Below are positions 43,475 to 54,736 of a DNA stretch of 64,000 nt, in pieces. Source of the DNA: Megamerina dolium (taxonomy: Eukaryota; Arthropoda; Insecta; Diptera; Megamerinidae); the NCBI GenBank assembly GCA_963854835.1, contig OY978529.1, positions 8,434,501-8,498,500 of the forward strand, written 5' to 3'. Every line of letters begins with the position of its first letter. The first letter of the stretch is position 1. The notes below the pieces were generated by a model. It had not been told where the DNA came from and made no database searches. It saw only the letters and a program-made list of their open reading frames with translations. Both the position numbers and the translations under genes were made by a program.

Positions 43475-43478
43475 TTAA

Positions 43479-44077
43479 GAAAGTGCATCGTGCAATTTCT
43501 TGTGTTCAAGGACGAAGCTTATTTCTGGTTGAATGGATACGTGAACAATCAAAATTGCCGTAATTGGTGTGAAAAGCAGCCAGAAGCATTGCAAGAACTG
43601 TCAATGCATCACGAAAAATGCACTGTTGGACCGCAAGACGACGAAGGCAGGAACGTTACTGTGAATGGCGAGCGCTACCGTGTGATGATTACAAACTTTT
43701 TTTTTTGCCCAAAATGGAAGAGCTGGACTTGGCTGACGTGTGGTTTCAACAAGACGCTGCCAACTGCCACACAGCACGCGAAACAATGGTCCAATTGAGA
43801 GGCGAGGCCGGTGAACACTTTATTTCATGTTTGGGGCCCGGTCAATTGGCCGCCTAGATCGTGCGATTTAACGCCTTTAGACTATTTTTTTGGGGGCTAT
43901 GTTAAGGCTCATGTCTATAGCGACAATCCCGCAACAGTTGACGCACTGGAAGTCAATATTGAAGAATTTATACCGGCCGATATATTGGACAGAGTATGCC
44001 AAAATTGGACCCAGCGTATGAAACATTTAAGGCGCAGCCGCGGTCAATGTTTACATGAAATCATCCGTAAACATTGA
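43479..44077 (+). pseudogene. DD41D mariner-like transposase catalytic domain
   Basis: FKDEAYFWLNGYVNNQNCRN (first catalytic Asp), QPEALQELSMHHEKC, GRNVTVNGERYRVMI, then in shifted frames MEELDLADVWFQQDAANCHT (second Asp) and NWPPRSCDLTPLDYFF (third Asp), with 41 residues between the last two: the DD41D spacing of rosa-type mariners. C-terminus: DRVCQNWTQRMKHLRRSRGQ, ending at a stop at 44077. Frameshifts at about 43700 and 43840 inactivate it. Confidence 0.85.
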
Positions 44078-44084
44078 ATATATA

Positions 44085-45735
44085 CAGTGGCTCACAGCTT
44101 ATTTCGTACAGTGTATATATTTTTATGTAAATGGCTGTAACATCGAAACTAAAAAACTTATCGATAAGTTTTGAATGTAGATGTCTGTGTATGTGTTTAG
44201 TAAACCTAATAAGAAAACGGGGAACCCCAAAAATTGTTCTTTTTGTCATGCAAGAGAGAAAAACTATTGATCAGCTGATTTTCAGCTCACATCTTATTTC
44301 GTACACAAACTTCAATGTAAGTAAGTTTCATTCTGCCGCGCAGTTACAAAGTTTTTTTGAATTGTATGAGTTTTTGGACCTTTTTAACTATTATAACAAT
44401 TTTTATTATTCTTATTTTAAATAGTTAAAGTGCTGTAAATTAAACATTTAGCGTTATGGGTCGTCGTACAACGATGGAACAGCGTAAACTGGTAATTAAC
44501 CATTTTAGGAAAGGTCAGAGTGTGCGAAAAATTGCTGAAATGACAAATTTAAGTGCCTCAACTGTCCAATACATCATTCAACGCTTCATTCGCGAAAATC
44601 GGTTGGAGAACAAGGGCAGAGAAGCACCTAATAAGATTTTCAACGCATCAGACGAGCGTTATATTGTACGAAAAATTAAGAAAAATCCAAAGTTATCCAC
44701 TCCGAAGTTGGCTGCAGAGGTTCAGCGTGAAATAGGAAAATCATCCAGTGCTGAAACTGTCCGACGTGTGCTGCGCAATCATGACTTGAACGGTCGAGTA
44801 GCCCGAAAGAAACCATTCATTTCAAAAATGAATATACAACGCCGACTTGACTACGCCAAAGAGCATATTATTAAGACTCCTGCGTTCTGGAATACCGTTA
44901 TTTTCGCGGATGAGTCTAAGTTTAATATTTTTGGCTCGGACGGAATGTCATATGTTTGGCGTAAAGCGAATACCGAGCTAAACAAGGAGAACCTTAAGCC
45001 CACAGTGAAGCATGGTGGCGGTAGCGTGATGGTTTGGGCCTGTATGTCAGCAGCCGGAGTAGGTGAATTGGTTTTTATTGAGGGAACAATGGACAAAATG
45101 AAGTACCTCGAGATTCTGAAAAACAATTTACTTCAAAGTGCAGACAAACTGGGTTTGCGGGAAGAATTTCGGTACTACCAAGATAATGACCCAAAACATA
45201 AATCTGGGATTTGCAATCTTGGCTTATTTGGAACTGCCCACACTTGATGTCTCCACCACCACAGTCATCTGACATGAATGTGATTGAAAATCTTTGGTCT
45301 ATTTTGGACAATAAAATAAGAACACACAAGATTTCTAATAAGCAAGACCTAAAGAAGGTACTAATGGAGGAATGGAAAAAAATCACACCAGACATCACTC
45401 AAAAATTGGTGGATTCAATGCCAAATAGACTCCAGGCTGTCATTAACGCTAAGGGATGTCATACTAAATATTAAAATCAACTTACTTTGTTTTTAGTTTG
45501 AACTTAAAGAGACTGTACGAAATAAGCTGTGACATGAATTTTCCTATTTTTTTCTTATTTTATTTTTTTATAGTGTCAAACACTAAAATTTTGAAAAAGT
45601 AAATTTTGGAAAATAAAAAACAAACCTTCCTTTCAAAAATGGCATTTATATTTTGTTCAAATTTTTGCTATATTAGGAATTACGACTGCAGCAATTTTTA
45701 AACTGTCACTGTACGAAATAAGCTGGGAGCCACTG
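44085..45735 (+). mobile_element. Tc1-like transposon, copy 3 (frameshifted)
   Basis: 1651 bp flanked by TA (44083-44084 and 45736-45737), with the same tips and four internal/terminal CTTATTTCGTACA-type sites as copies 1 and 2. Inserted in the 3' UTR of the DD41D mariner. Sequence is nearly identical to the intact copies, with single-base lesions only. Confidence 0.95.
44456..45474 (+). pseudogene. Tc1-like DD34E transposase with two single-base frame lesions
   Basis: The first 250 codons match the intact copies, including catalytic D152 and D243. One base is missing near 45210 (GGGATTTGC against GGGATTGTGC), so the frame ends early at 45247 with a false tail. The rest, including the catalytic Glu in NVIENLW, is readable in the next frame from 45211 to 45474. 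A one-base insertion near 45468 (GTCATACT against GTCAACT) alters the last residues. Lesions are few, so inactivation is recent. Confidence 0.95.
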
Positions 45736-45889
45736 TAGATCGTTCTATCGCATCATATAAAGATTTCATACATTTCTCTAAATTTTATGAGTTTTTTTTA
45801 AATCATATCCGAAGGCTCCGAATCCGGATTCAGTGTTGCCCTATCACGACAGAATTTTCAGGGTTATTTTTATTATTATTTATATTTAA

Positions 45890-46263
45890 AAAATAAATAT
45901 GTGGCACTTAAAGCCCCAAAGGGCTCATTGGCCGAGCTTCTCTTTCATTACTGTTGTGCGTCTTAAATTTTGGACAGTATTAGAATGGACCTACTTATTT
46001 TAGCCGGTTGCGAACGGCAGAACACTTGTGACATCACTTGTTCTGAGCTTTGTCACAGAGTTCTTTTTTTTAGAAGCTTTTTCATGGCAAGTTGTTACTG
46101 TCGGAAGAATTGCCAATTGCTTGCCGACAGGTGGGTACCGTTCGAAAGAAAAATCTTTTCGATATTAAATTTGTTATGCATCAGCCGGGTATTGAACCAC
46201 AACCTACAGATCAGAAGGCGAACACACTAACCACTGAGCTACGGCAGTGGTTAGTGTGTTCGC
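45890..46263 (-). repeat. tRNA-headed SINE, copy 5, with foldback head
   Basis: Near full length on the minus strand: 3' end at 45895-45930 (TATGTGGCACTTAAAGCCCC), body, and tRNA-like head with B box (inverse of GGTTCAATACC) and A box (CCACTGAGCTA on the plus strand). At the head's outer end, 18 bases are repeated in inverse: arms 46218-46235 and 46246-46263 are perfectly complementary around 10 bases. Confidence 0.9.
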
Positions 46264-46307
46264 AGCTTTATATTTATTTATTTATTTTTTCATTTTTTGA
46301 TCAATGA

Positions 46308-46570
46308 TGGATGAAGTATGGGTCTACCACCATGATCAAATCAAGAAACTAAGAAGTGATCTGCGCCTTGTTCATCGGCTTCAAACCAGTTCATGTCTAG
46401 GATTCCGACGATTTTCATCACATCAAGAAATGATTTAAGCAGCAGATGAGTATTTTACAAGCCCTTTCATTGAAGAGATCCATAAATTAAAAGATAATCG
46501 GAATAAGTGTATCAAGCTTCTGGAATACTAATTTCTTCATTTCCGGTCCGAGAACTTATTAAACACCCTG
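46308..46570 (+). pseudogene. Mariner remnant, first Asp region plus C-terminus
   Basis: Translation MMDEVWVYHHDQIKKLRSDL resembles the region of the first catalytic site, and after a stop AADEYFTSPFIEEIHKLKDN then RNKCIKLLEY resembles a mariner C-terminus. Most of the gene is deleted. Weak but consistent similarity. Confidence 0.45.
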
Positions 46571-47541
46571 ATACGTATAAGAGCTTTCAACTTAAAGCTT
46601 TTCTCTTTTCGCATCATTCATGCACTTGGTAGCATATTTGCAATGGCGGGTTAAAAACCACCTCCCATTTATACTTGCATTATCACATACAGTATTTCGG
46701 TTTACACAGCATTCCACAAGTAGATTCAGTAGTGCGCATGTCTGGTGACCTTCAAACTACGTATGTCAACGCACCACCAAAATACAATGCTCCATTGGAG
46801 CGTGGGATACCCGATTAAAAACATTTGTATATATTGGTGCAGTAATTGCTGTGCTCTTGGTGAAAACTTTAATGGCGAGCGTGTGCAGTACCGCAAAAAT
46901 AACCGTTATGTGTAAATACAGTTACTACTATCTACTCCAGGAGACTGCTAAAAGCATTCTTATTATCAAGAAAGGACAATTTAGGAAAATGTTCAAGCAA
47001 CAAGAAAATCGACAATAGCTTTTCTGCAATTTATGTGCGCCTAGACGAGGCGCCACTGTAACATCGTATTTGACAAGCAGCAGCAGCAGCAGTAGGTGCT
47101 AATGTTATGTTATATGAGTTGGTACTATAGTGTATGTTGATAGTCCTTTTTGTCAACAACAGCAGCGCACAAAAGCAGCTGTTAAAAGTTGCTTTAGCAC
47201 ATTTTAGAAACAAAAGCACACCGAAGCCACTGAAGAATCAATGAATTTCCACAACTCTTACATTGGACGATAGAAATATGCAGTAAGCAAGCAACCAAAG
47301 GATGCAACAAATCCATACTGATGGTTGTATTTAAGGCCAAGTATTATAATGTCGGTGTTATGGTAATGCATGTTAAAATCAGTTTTACGAAGTGGATATG
47401 ATAATATATGGTGAAATACAGTTTAAACTCGAGTATGAAAATCGCCAAAAATTGTGTGGAAATGTAAATTCCCTCTCATATAATTTAAGTTAGATTATTG
47501 TGACCGTCCACTCTATGGAAGGACATGCTTCTCTTACAGTA
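46571..47541. other. No gene recognised
   Basis: Contains a (CAG)n run at about 47079-47096 and a small hairpin GCGCC..GGCGC at 47038-47054. Nothing else supported. Confidence 0.5.
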
Positions 47542-47755
47542 ATGTTGTGGGAGTTCAATTTTTTGACAGTATTAGAAGGGACCGGACAGTTCCGGCAGAA
47601 CCCTTTTTCTGAGCTTTGTCAAAGAGCTCTTTTAAAAGCTTTCCCACGGTAAGTCGTTGTTCGGAAGAAGTGCAAATTGCTTGCCAACAGGCAGGCATAG
47701 ATCGAAAGAAAAATATTTTCGACTTTGCCTAATTCGGGGATCAAACTAACAACCG
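47542..47755 (-). repeat. tRNA-headed SINE, copy 6 (diverged)
   Basis: Minus orientation. Shared words: TTTTGACAGTATTAGAAGGG, CTGAGCTTTGTCA, GCAAATTGCTTGCCAACAGG, CGAAAGAAAAATATTTTCGA. The head is degraded (TTCGGGGATCAAAC in place of the B box). More diverged than other copies. Confidence 0.8.
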
Positions 47756-48479
47756 GCTACCATTTCAATGAAATTTAAGAAAAGCTAAGTATTTATTTAA
47801 ACTCGTAAATACAAATGAGTTATTCATATTTATGCATATTACGCTAAAAGGAATGGTAATTTCAAATGCACTGTCTTTACCATATTGCATATTATATAAA
47901 CTTGTGTGGTAACCAGTGACGTAGCCAGGAATTTCTGAAGGGGGGATCTATTAAAAAAAACTTTGTGCATAGGTAAGTCTCTACTGAAAATGGTTTAGCT
48001 TCAAAATCAAACATAATTTTGTCACTATATACTTGGTATACAAAAATCATTCAATTGAACTTGTTGCACCCCTGAGAAATTTAAACAGATTCAGAGATTA
48101 TGGATTTACTGTCTCATCGATTTACTATAGCACGTCAGAAAATGCATTCGAGAAAATCCAATTTAGTGGTAAACAAATAATGAAAATTTCAATAAAATCA
48201 AAACAAATTTCTCGATTTCAATGAAATTTGTAATTGAATTTTCGCAAAAATCCGACATGCTACAACAACAGTAAATCTCCCAGATAAGTTGTTGGGTTAA
48301 ATATTTTATTTTCTAAGCTTAACTTCTAACCCCTTGCTATACCAACCAATTTATCAATTTAAACTGCCCTGAGTAAATAACCCAGGGTTAAAAAGATAAC
48401 TTGACATTCTGCAAATGGGCCTAAGTGTGTTTTCTTTTACCATTCCTTAAAATGCTATTCGCGATTTTTGGTGAAAATT
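47756..48479. other. No gene recognised
   Basis: AT-rich; CAGTGACGTAGCCAGGAATT at 47913-47932 resembles a common transposon terminal phrase but has no partner end here. Confidence 0.45.
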
Positions 48480-48499
48480 AAGAACAGAAGAACAGTGTT

Positions 48500-49640
48500 G
48501 ATGCAACTGGGGCCTGTCGCACTTGCCCCACTGCGGCCTTGGATCCTATTTTGAACCTTCTCCCAATTGAGTTGCACATACTATATACTGTATCGCAAAC
48601 GGCACTCAGACTCAGGGCATCTGGATGTTGGAAGTGTACTCAACAAGAACACAGTAGTACCCTTAGATATAGTTGACAACAGGACGGACTTTTGCCCTCG
48701 CAAGCTGGCTTTTGAGAGTGGCATTAAGGCTGTATTTCCAAGTAGGAATGAGTGGAAGAAAGGTGGGATCCGGTCCGGTAGGGATACACAAATTTTCACT
48801 AATGGTTCCAAACTTTGGAGTTGGAACAGGAATCTATTCGGAGTCCTTAGAAATATCAACGTCCGTAAAACTCCCATCTTAATGCAGTGTGTTCCAGGCG
48901 GAAGTATACGCGATTCTGCAAGCATGCGAATTGCTTCAGCAGAGGAACATAACTGGAAAGGCAACAATTCTCTCCGAAAGCCAAGCCAGCCAAGCTATAA
49001 AAGCGGTAGCCGTACCAATTATTAACGCAAAGCTGGTCGGGGCATGTAAACAAATAATAACCTCACTAACTGCCAACCTCGAAATATCAATTATCTGGGT
49101 TCCAGGACACAAAGGAATCGCAGGTAACGAAAATGCTGATGAGCTAGCCCGTAGGGGTTCATCCGCAGACAATGAACAAACAACCAATGCTGATGTGGGC
49201 GTTCCCCTAGCCGAAGCCAAGGGGATTATTCAAAAATACTACCTAAACAAAGCGCAGCGGAAATGGACAAGCACCACAACTTGCGCAATTTCAAAAGTCA
49301 CCTATCCAGACTACAATGAGAAGAGGACAAGAAGTCTTCTGAGTAGATCTAGGGCTGTCATACACAAACTAATTGTAGTATGCGCAGGCCACTGGGCTAT
49401 TGGTACACATGCAGAGAAAATGGGTATTCCACACAACGACCATTGCAGAAGCTGTAACGACATAGCTGCCAAGGAGACGGCGGAGCATTTCTTGTGTAAA
49501 TGCCCGGCCTTAGCCAGAAACCGATTAGCATCCTCAGGTAGCCCTTTCTTTGATAACCTAGTACAGTTATCTAAAATAGAGATTTCCCATATCCTACAAT
49601 TTATAAACAACTCCGGCTGGTTATAACATATCCTTTAACA
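48500..49640 (+). mobile_element. RNase H-bearing LINE (I/R1 group) 3' part
   Basis: Left part (48530-48890) encodes the end of the reverse transcriptase/connection region with a frame break; right part encodes RNase H and a terminal zinc-knuckle-like motif. It differs in sequence from the LINE at 28423, so it is a second family. No clear poly-A or repeat tail and no target duplication were found. Confidence 0.75.
48889..49626 (+). pseudogene. LINE RNase H domain with C-terminal cysteine motif
   Basis: 245 open codons. RNase H core: FQAEVYAILQACELLQ (catalytic Glu), KATILSESQASQAIKA (usual DSQ Asp replaced by Glu), ISIIWVPGHKGIAGNENADE (GH..I.GNE.AD with last Asp). C-terminal: DHCRSCNDIAAKETAEHFLC, a C-x2-C-...-H-x4-C motif common in I/R1-type LINEs. 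The first acidic position lies upstream in another frame (FTNGSK, near 48795-48815) and is Asn rather than Asp. RNase H would remove RNA from the RNA-DNA hybrid during reverse transcription; this copy is probably inactive. Confidence 0.85.
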
Positions 49641-50948
49641 CTCAGTAGGTTTTAGCGAAATTTATGGCTCAAAACGGCATTTTGTTTGCTACCTGAGCGA
49701 CTAATATTTTTACCACTTTCTATAATTTCCTTCCAATTCGATTGTAAAATGATATCCATCAAAATTTACTATTTCTACTTGTCGAATCAAAGGAATAAAT
49801 TTACCGTATTCCGTCTCTGGACCGTGATTTTCTAGAAAAGTTGGAGTCAAATATTTGGAAATAGATTTGTGCGCTTTCTATGATTATATAGTCAATGATA
49901 TAAAGAATGCAAATAATTTTACTTTCATAAATTTTGCAAAATATTTTTATAACAATTAATTGTGGTTTTAACTTAAAAATTCAATACCAATTGCTATACA
50001 AAACCATTGATTGAAATTTGTTTACCAGCGAAGGAGGGATTTATCCCTTAACCACCTCTTTAGCTGGTTGCGTTATGTTATAATTATTTTCTAATTCGAT
50101 TCTCATAAAGAGGGGTGATTTATTGGACTTTAGACCTCTTAATAAATGTAATTATACGTAAATGTCTCTTGAGAAACAATAACGTTTAGATTCTAGCAAG
50201 CCCAGCAGCCGTTACAGCTAGACTCACTCGTATGCTATTATATTAAAAGTTGAAAAGTGCCGAAAGAACATCAATAAATTAACTCAAATAACAGGTCGGC
50301 TGAGATCTAAAGATCCGATCGATCAAGCATTATCATCAGTAGTAGTTGCAGTATGTTAAGAGCAGTAATATGAAAACGGCTAAAATATTAGACAAAATAT
50401 GTATTCAATATCTACCGTCAATGTTCTTAGATTTTAATATAGAAGCTAAACACATTTAAACAATCGAAAGGTGGAAGATGTAAGTACGCTTGCATAGTAC
50501 TTATATTCAGTATATACTCGTATGTAATAGCAAAGAGGTAGATGAAACCGATGAATGGAAAAATTTTAAAAATAATGAGGGAGGGAAACAAAAACAAAAT
50601 AACTTCTCATTTCCTAAAGCATTTCTACGTAAAGGGGAACGAATAATGGCGGTGTTGGTTGCGCTGATGATGAAGCAGCAATAGTAATCAGTTGTGTTAC
50701 AGAATAATTACAATACTAATTAATGTAGAAATTGTAAGACATTCCCAGCAGCAAATTTGTCAATACCTTGCCAACGTAAGACATTATAGAACAGCTTTGA
50801 AGCAAGTGAAATCCACATTTCAGTATCGCAATATGCATACTGCTTCCAAAAGTCCTTCTCGAGAAGCGAGCAGGTAATGTGTTAAGCAAATAAACTGAAA
50901 TTTTAGTCAAGAATATTTTAGTATGATGGTACAACGGGTGGGTGCTGT
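49641..50948. other. No gene recognised
   Basis: AT-rich DNA with short frames only; no terminal repeats or splice patterns supported. Confidence 0.55.
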
Positions 50949-51262
50949 GGGTGCCGTAGCTCAGTGCTTAGTGTGTTCGCCTTCTGATCTGTAGGTCGTG
51001 GTTCAATCCCCGACTGATGCATAACAAATTTAATATCGATATTAATTGGCAATTCTTCCGACAGTAAAAACTTGCCATGAAAAAGCTTCATAAAGAACTC
51101 TGTGACAAAGCTCAGAAAAAGTGAAAGACTTCTGCCATTCGGAACCGGCTAAAATAAGTAGGTCCCTTCTAATTCTGTCCAAATTTAAGACGCACAACAG
51201 TAATGGAAGAGAAGCTCGGCCAATGAGCCCTTTGGGGCTTTAAGTGCCACATATTTATTTTA
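50949..51262 (+). repeat. tRNA-headed SINE, copy 7 (near full length)
   Basis: GGGTGCCGTAGCTCAGTG (A box), CGTGGTTCAATCCCCGAC (B box), then the body with small deletions (the CTTTCGAACGGTACCC segment is missing after ATATCGATATTAA), AACTCTGTGACAAAGCTCAG, GGAACCGGCTAAAATAAG, GAGAAGCTCGGCCAATGAGC and the 3' end AAGTGCCACATATTTATTTT. Confidence 0.95.
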
Positions 51263-51274
51263 TTTTTTTTTTTA

Positions 51275-51345
51275 TGTGGTGCAACGTTAAAGTGTTAGCT
51301 TTGCGATCAGGGAACCCAGATTCGAACCCAGGAACGAATCGAGAA
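51275..51345 (+). repeat. Second tRNA-like repeat head, different family
   Basis: TGGTGCAACGTTAAAGTGTT then AGCTTTGCGATCAGGGAACC and CAGATTCGAACCCAGG. The B box GATTCGAACC is good and the T-arm can pair, but the A box is weak and no acceptor stem closes. Followed by T-rich sequence at 51350. Likely the head of a different SINE; not a functional tRNA. Confidence 0.5.
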
Positions 51346-51559
51346 TTTTTTTTTTTTTTGTAGACACATGTTGTAAATCTTATATTGAAATCACATTTTG
51401 CATTGAATGAAGTGCTTTAAAAAATAACTCCTTCTGAAAGCTGTTCTATGGAGTACATTCAAATGTGGCCCGTTTCCAACAAAAAAGAATTAGAAATAGA
51501 ATTCAGATGGTAAGGACTTCTGGCTCCAAAAAAAGGGGATTCTGTAATCGCTTTTTACT

Positions 51560-53580
51560 TCTTCTATTTCCTACTGCTGCCGAGGAGGTAATCGGTTACT
51601 ACCGGCCTCTGAGGAATGAGTGGTATGATCAGGAGTGTCGCGACGCTACCGCAGAGAAAGACGCCGCCTACAGAAGAACCCTGCGTGCAGGCGCAACGCG
51701 AGCTGTTAACGAGCGGTACAGAGAGACGTCTTTTCAGGCGCAAGAAGAGGGAGTTGGAAAGACGTGAGTGTGAGGAGATAGAGATGTGTACCGACAAGAA
51801 TGAGACTCGAAAATTCTTCGAAAAGATCAAGCGCCTAAGTGGAGGTTTAAATCCCGGAGCCTCTTCTTGTCGTGATGGAAATGGGAATCTGGTTACGGAT
51901 GTCCAGAGTGTACTGAGCCTAAGGAGGGAACACTTCTCCACGTTACTGAATGGCGATGCTACGAACAATTCCGCCAGTGGAGGAGATTGCCCGATAACCC
52001 CAATTACAGATGATAGTGTTGATGTTCCACCACCCGACTATGACGAGGTTAAAACGGCCATTTTAAGGCTGAAGAACAACAAAGCTGCAGGTGCTGATGG
52101 CTTACCTGCCGAGTTGTTTAAGACCGGAGGCGGTGAGCTGCTCACCCGCATGCACCAGCTCATAAGCAGAATATGGTCGGATGAAAGCATGCCTGATGAT
52201 TGGAGGCTCAGTGTTCTCTGTCCTGTACATAAAAAAGGAGACCCCACAATTTGCGCCAACTACCGTGGAATAAGTCTCCTGAGCATCGCATACAAGGTTC
52301 TATCGAGCGTACTGTGTGAAAGGTTGAAGCCTATGCTCAGCAACCTGATTGGACCTTATCAGTTTAGCTTCAGACCTGGTAAGTCCACCATCGACCAGAT
52401 TTTCACACTGCGCCAAATCCTGGAGAAGACCCAAGAAAAACAGATCGACACACACCACCTATTTGTTGATTATAAAGCCGCTTTCGACAGTCCGGTAAGG
52501 GATTACCTCTACGCAGCAATGTCTGAGTTCGGTATTCCTGCAAAGCTCATTCGACTTTGTAGAATGACACTGCATAACTCCCGTTGTGCAGTGAAAATTG
52601 GGAAGGACCTCTCCGCACCGTTTAATACCGAACGGGGTTTCAGACAAGGTGATTCGTTATCGTGCGACTTCTTCAATCTTATTATGGAGAAAATAATACG
52701 AGCTGCTGATCTACGACATAATGGCACTATCTTCAACAAAAGTGTCATGCTGTTAGCGTATGCCGACGATATTGACATAATCGGCATGAACACGCGAGCA
52801 GTCAGTGCAGCATTCTCAGAGTTGGAAAGAGAGTCGCGTCGGATGGGTCTCACGGTGAACGAGGGCAAGACGAAGTATCTAGTGTCAACAAACAAAGAAT
52901 CCCGGCGTCTTGGACAGCACGTCACTGTTGACAATTACGCTTTTGAAGTAGTAAGGGGCTTTGTCTATCTTGGAACCAGCATTAACAGCAGTAATGACGT
53001 CAGCTTGGAGATCATGCGTAGGATAACTCTTGCTAACAGGTGTTACTTTGGGCTGAGTAAGCAATTGAAAAGTCGAGCCCTCTCTCGAAGAACGAAAACT
53101 ACACTCTACAAGTCTCTCATCATGCCTGTCCTAACATATGGCGCTGAAGCCTGGACAATCTCCATCTCGGATGAGCGAATGCTTGGAGTTTTCGAGAGAA
53201 AACGCAAGATCTTTGGACCTATTTGCGTTGGTGGCGAGTACCGAATAAGGTACAACCATGAGCTGTACGAGCTATATGCCGATATTGACATAGTAAAGCG
53301 CATCAAAATCCAGCGGCTGCGCTGGCTAGGTCATGTCGAGCGAATGGAAGAACACGCTCCAGCTAAGAAGGTGTTATATTTGGAACTCGCTGGAGGACGG
53401 CGCAGAAGAGGAAGACCAAACCTCCGGTGGAAAGACCAAGTACTGGAGAACCTGACGGCGCTTGGAATTTCTAACTGGCGCCAGCTAGCGAAGAACAGAG
53501 AAGGCTGGCGAAGCATGTTATTTTCGGCCTAAATCGATATTCGGTTGTTATGGCCACATAAGTAAGTAAGTAAGTATTTC
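51560..53580 (+). mobile_element. RTE-like LINE, longest copy, 5'-truncated
   Basis: The endonuclease is missing; the sequence starts in the linker (RNEWYDQECRDATAEKDAAY) and runs through the whole reverse transcriptase and C-terminal domain to a (TAAG)n tail at 53560-53577. Three other fragments of the family are at 17766, 21382 and 54737. The short tetranucleotide tail is typical of RTE-group elements. Confidence 0.9.
51616..53532 (+). pseudogene. RTE-like reverse transcriptase, 638-codon frame
   Basis: Open for 638 codons, but the first about 40 codons are in the wrong register: the true linker (DAAYRRTLRAGATRAVNERY) is read in the preceding frame to 51767, and a frameshift near 51730 joins the two. 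From about residue 45: FRRKKRELERRECEEIEMC, LKNNKAAGADGLPAELFK, CPVHKKGDPTICANYRGISL, GPYQFSFRPGKSTIDQIF, FVDYKAAFDSP (first catalytic Asp), RGFRQGDSLSCDFFNLI, LLAYADDIDIIG near residue 382 (YADD). C-terminus: RLRWLGHVERMEEHAPAKK and RGRPNLRWKDQVLENLTAL. A 6-base deletion removes Val-Leu (FERKRKIFGP against FERKVLRKIFGP in other copies). Confidence 0.9.
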
Positions 53581-54736
53581 CTACTGGTTTTGTTATAGAT
53601 TATTGATATTGAAAAACTAAAAGCGAGAAAAAATAAGGCGTGAGACTTTCTCGAAAACCCATTTAATTGCCAACCTGAACAAATGATGCTTACCAATTGA
53701 CGCGACCTCAAACTAAGGTCTTGTACCAAACATTATGAAGTTAAATGTGTGGTAATAGACGCGATGATGGTATATTGATCATATTGCTCATGATGATGTA
53801 CATGACCTCTTGAAATTGGAAAAAAAACAAAAAAAAAAACACAACTAAATATTAGGAAAAACATGTAACAATACAGAACGATTGACCCATTTCAATATTT
53901 TTCTGTTGGCATCGTTTGCTCTTTGTTTTTATAATTTTTTAATTTTTTTCTTTTCTACACTAGATATTTGTATATAAATAATATGTACATGTACATTAAG
54001 TATTTCAAGTATATACGAGTATATATATGTATATTTAGAGGTGCTGATGATATATTAACAACAGCGTGACTGAAACAGCTACATCTACCTATACCAAAAC
54101 TCGAAAGTCATTAAAGTCACATCTCAAGCCGACTTGCACACTTTAGAGTTTGTTTATATTTATGTATACACAATATAGTATGTATATGTACATGCAAAGC
54201 TAGGGTGTGGATGAGTAGCTCTACACGCAATGTAACTAATTTTACTATGTAAGCCGATAAAAAGAAATAAAAAAAAAATAAAAAAAGAAGAACAAAAAGC
54301 AGTATGAGAAAAGAGAGAGTTTTCACCATATGAAATTTAGATAAGAAAATAAATATTCATCCAGCTTCATTGAAAATTATTAAATAAAATAATATTAACA
54401 CTGTGATTTGAGTGTATACAGCATACGAGTACTTGTATAACCAGTGTATAAGTGACAAGTATTGGAACTAGTTGCTGCTTTCGAATCATCCCTGAGTATA
54501 AAAAAATTTTCCAATGTAATTAATGAAATACCAAATAATACAATCTGCTAACTCAAATATGTAAGTACTTTACATATGTAGAAGTGTAAAAAAATATCAG
54601 TGTAAAGCAGCACGCACTAATACAAAGAGTCCGTTGACGTTAGCAGTGTTTTTTTTTTTTTGACACTTATACACAATTATAGACCTGTCAGTTGACACGA
54701 ACAACCCTATGGGAACACTGTATAAGTAGAAACTCA
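53581..54736. other. No gene recognised
   Basis: AT-rich with short poly-A and TA stretches (53820-53840, 53990-54030, 54270-54300); nothing supported. Confidence 0.55.

Larger units (their letters stand above)
42587..45840 (+). mobile_element. DD41D (rosa-like) mariner interrupted twice
   Basis: Own sequence: about 42587-42770, 43475-44084 and 45738-about 45840. It is split by a TTAA MITE (42771-43474) and by Tc1-like copy 3 (44085-45735). The 5' part has a start ATGAATTGA... whose translation, ignoring the stop, is TTEQRLQIIEFYYQN. After the MITE the coding resumes with KKVH and then jumps to the catalytic domain. After the Tc1-like element the 3' UTR continues with an AATAAA-like ATATAAAGATTTCATAC segment. 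End tips were not resolved. Confidence 0.75.

Noticed and set aside
47913..47932. A transposon end at CAGTGACGTAGCCAGGAATT
   Set aside because: The phrase resembles known repeat ends but no inverted partner or coding remnant is nearby.
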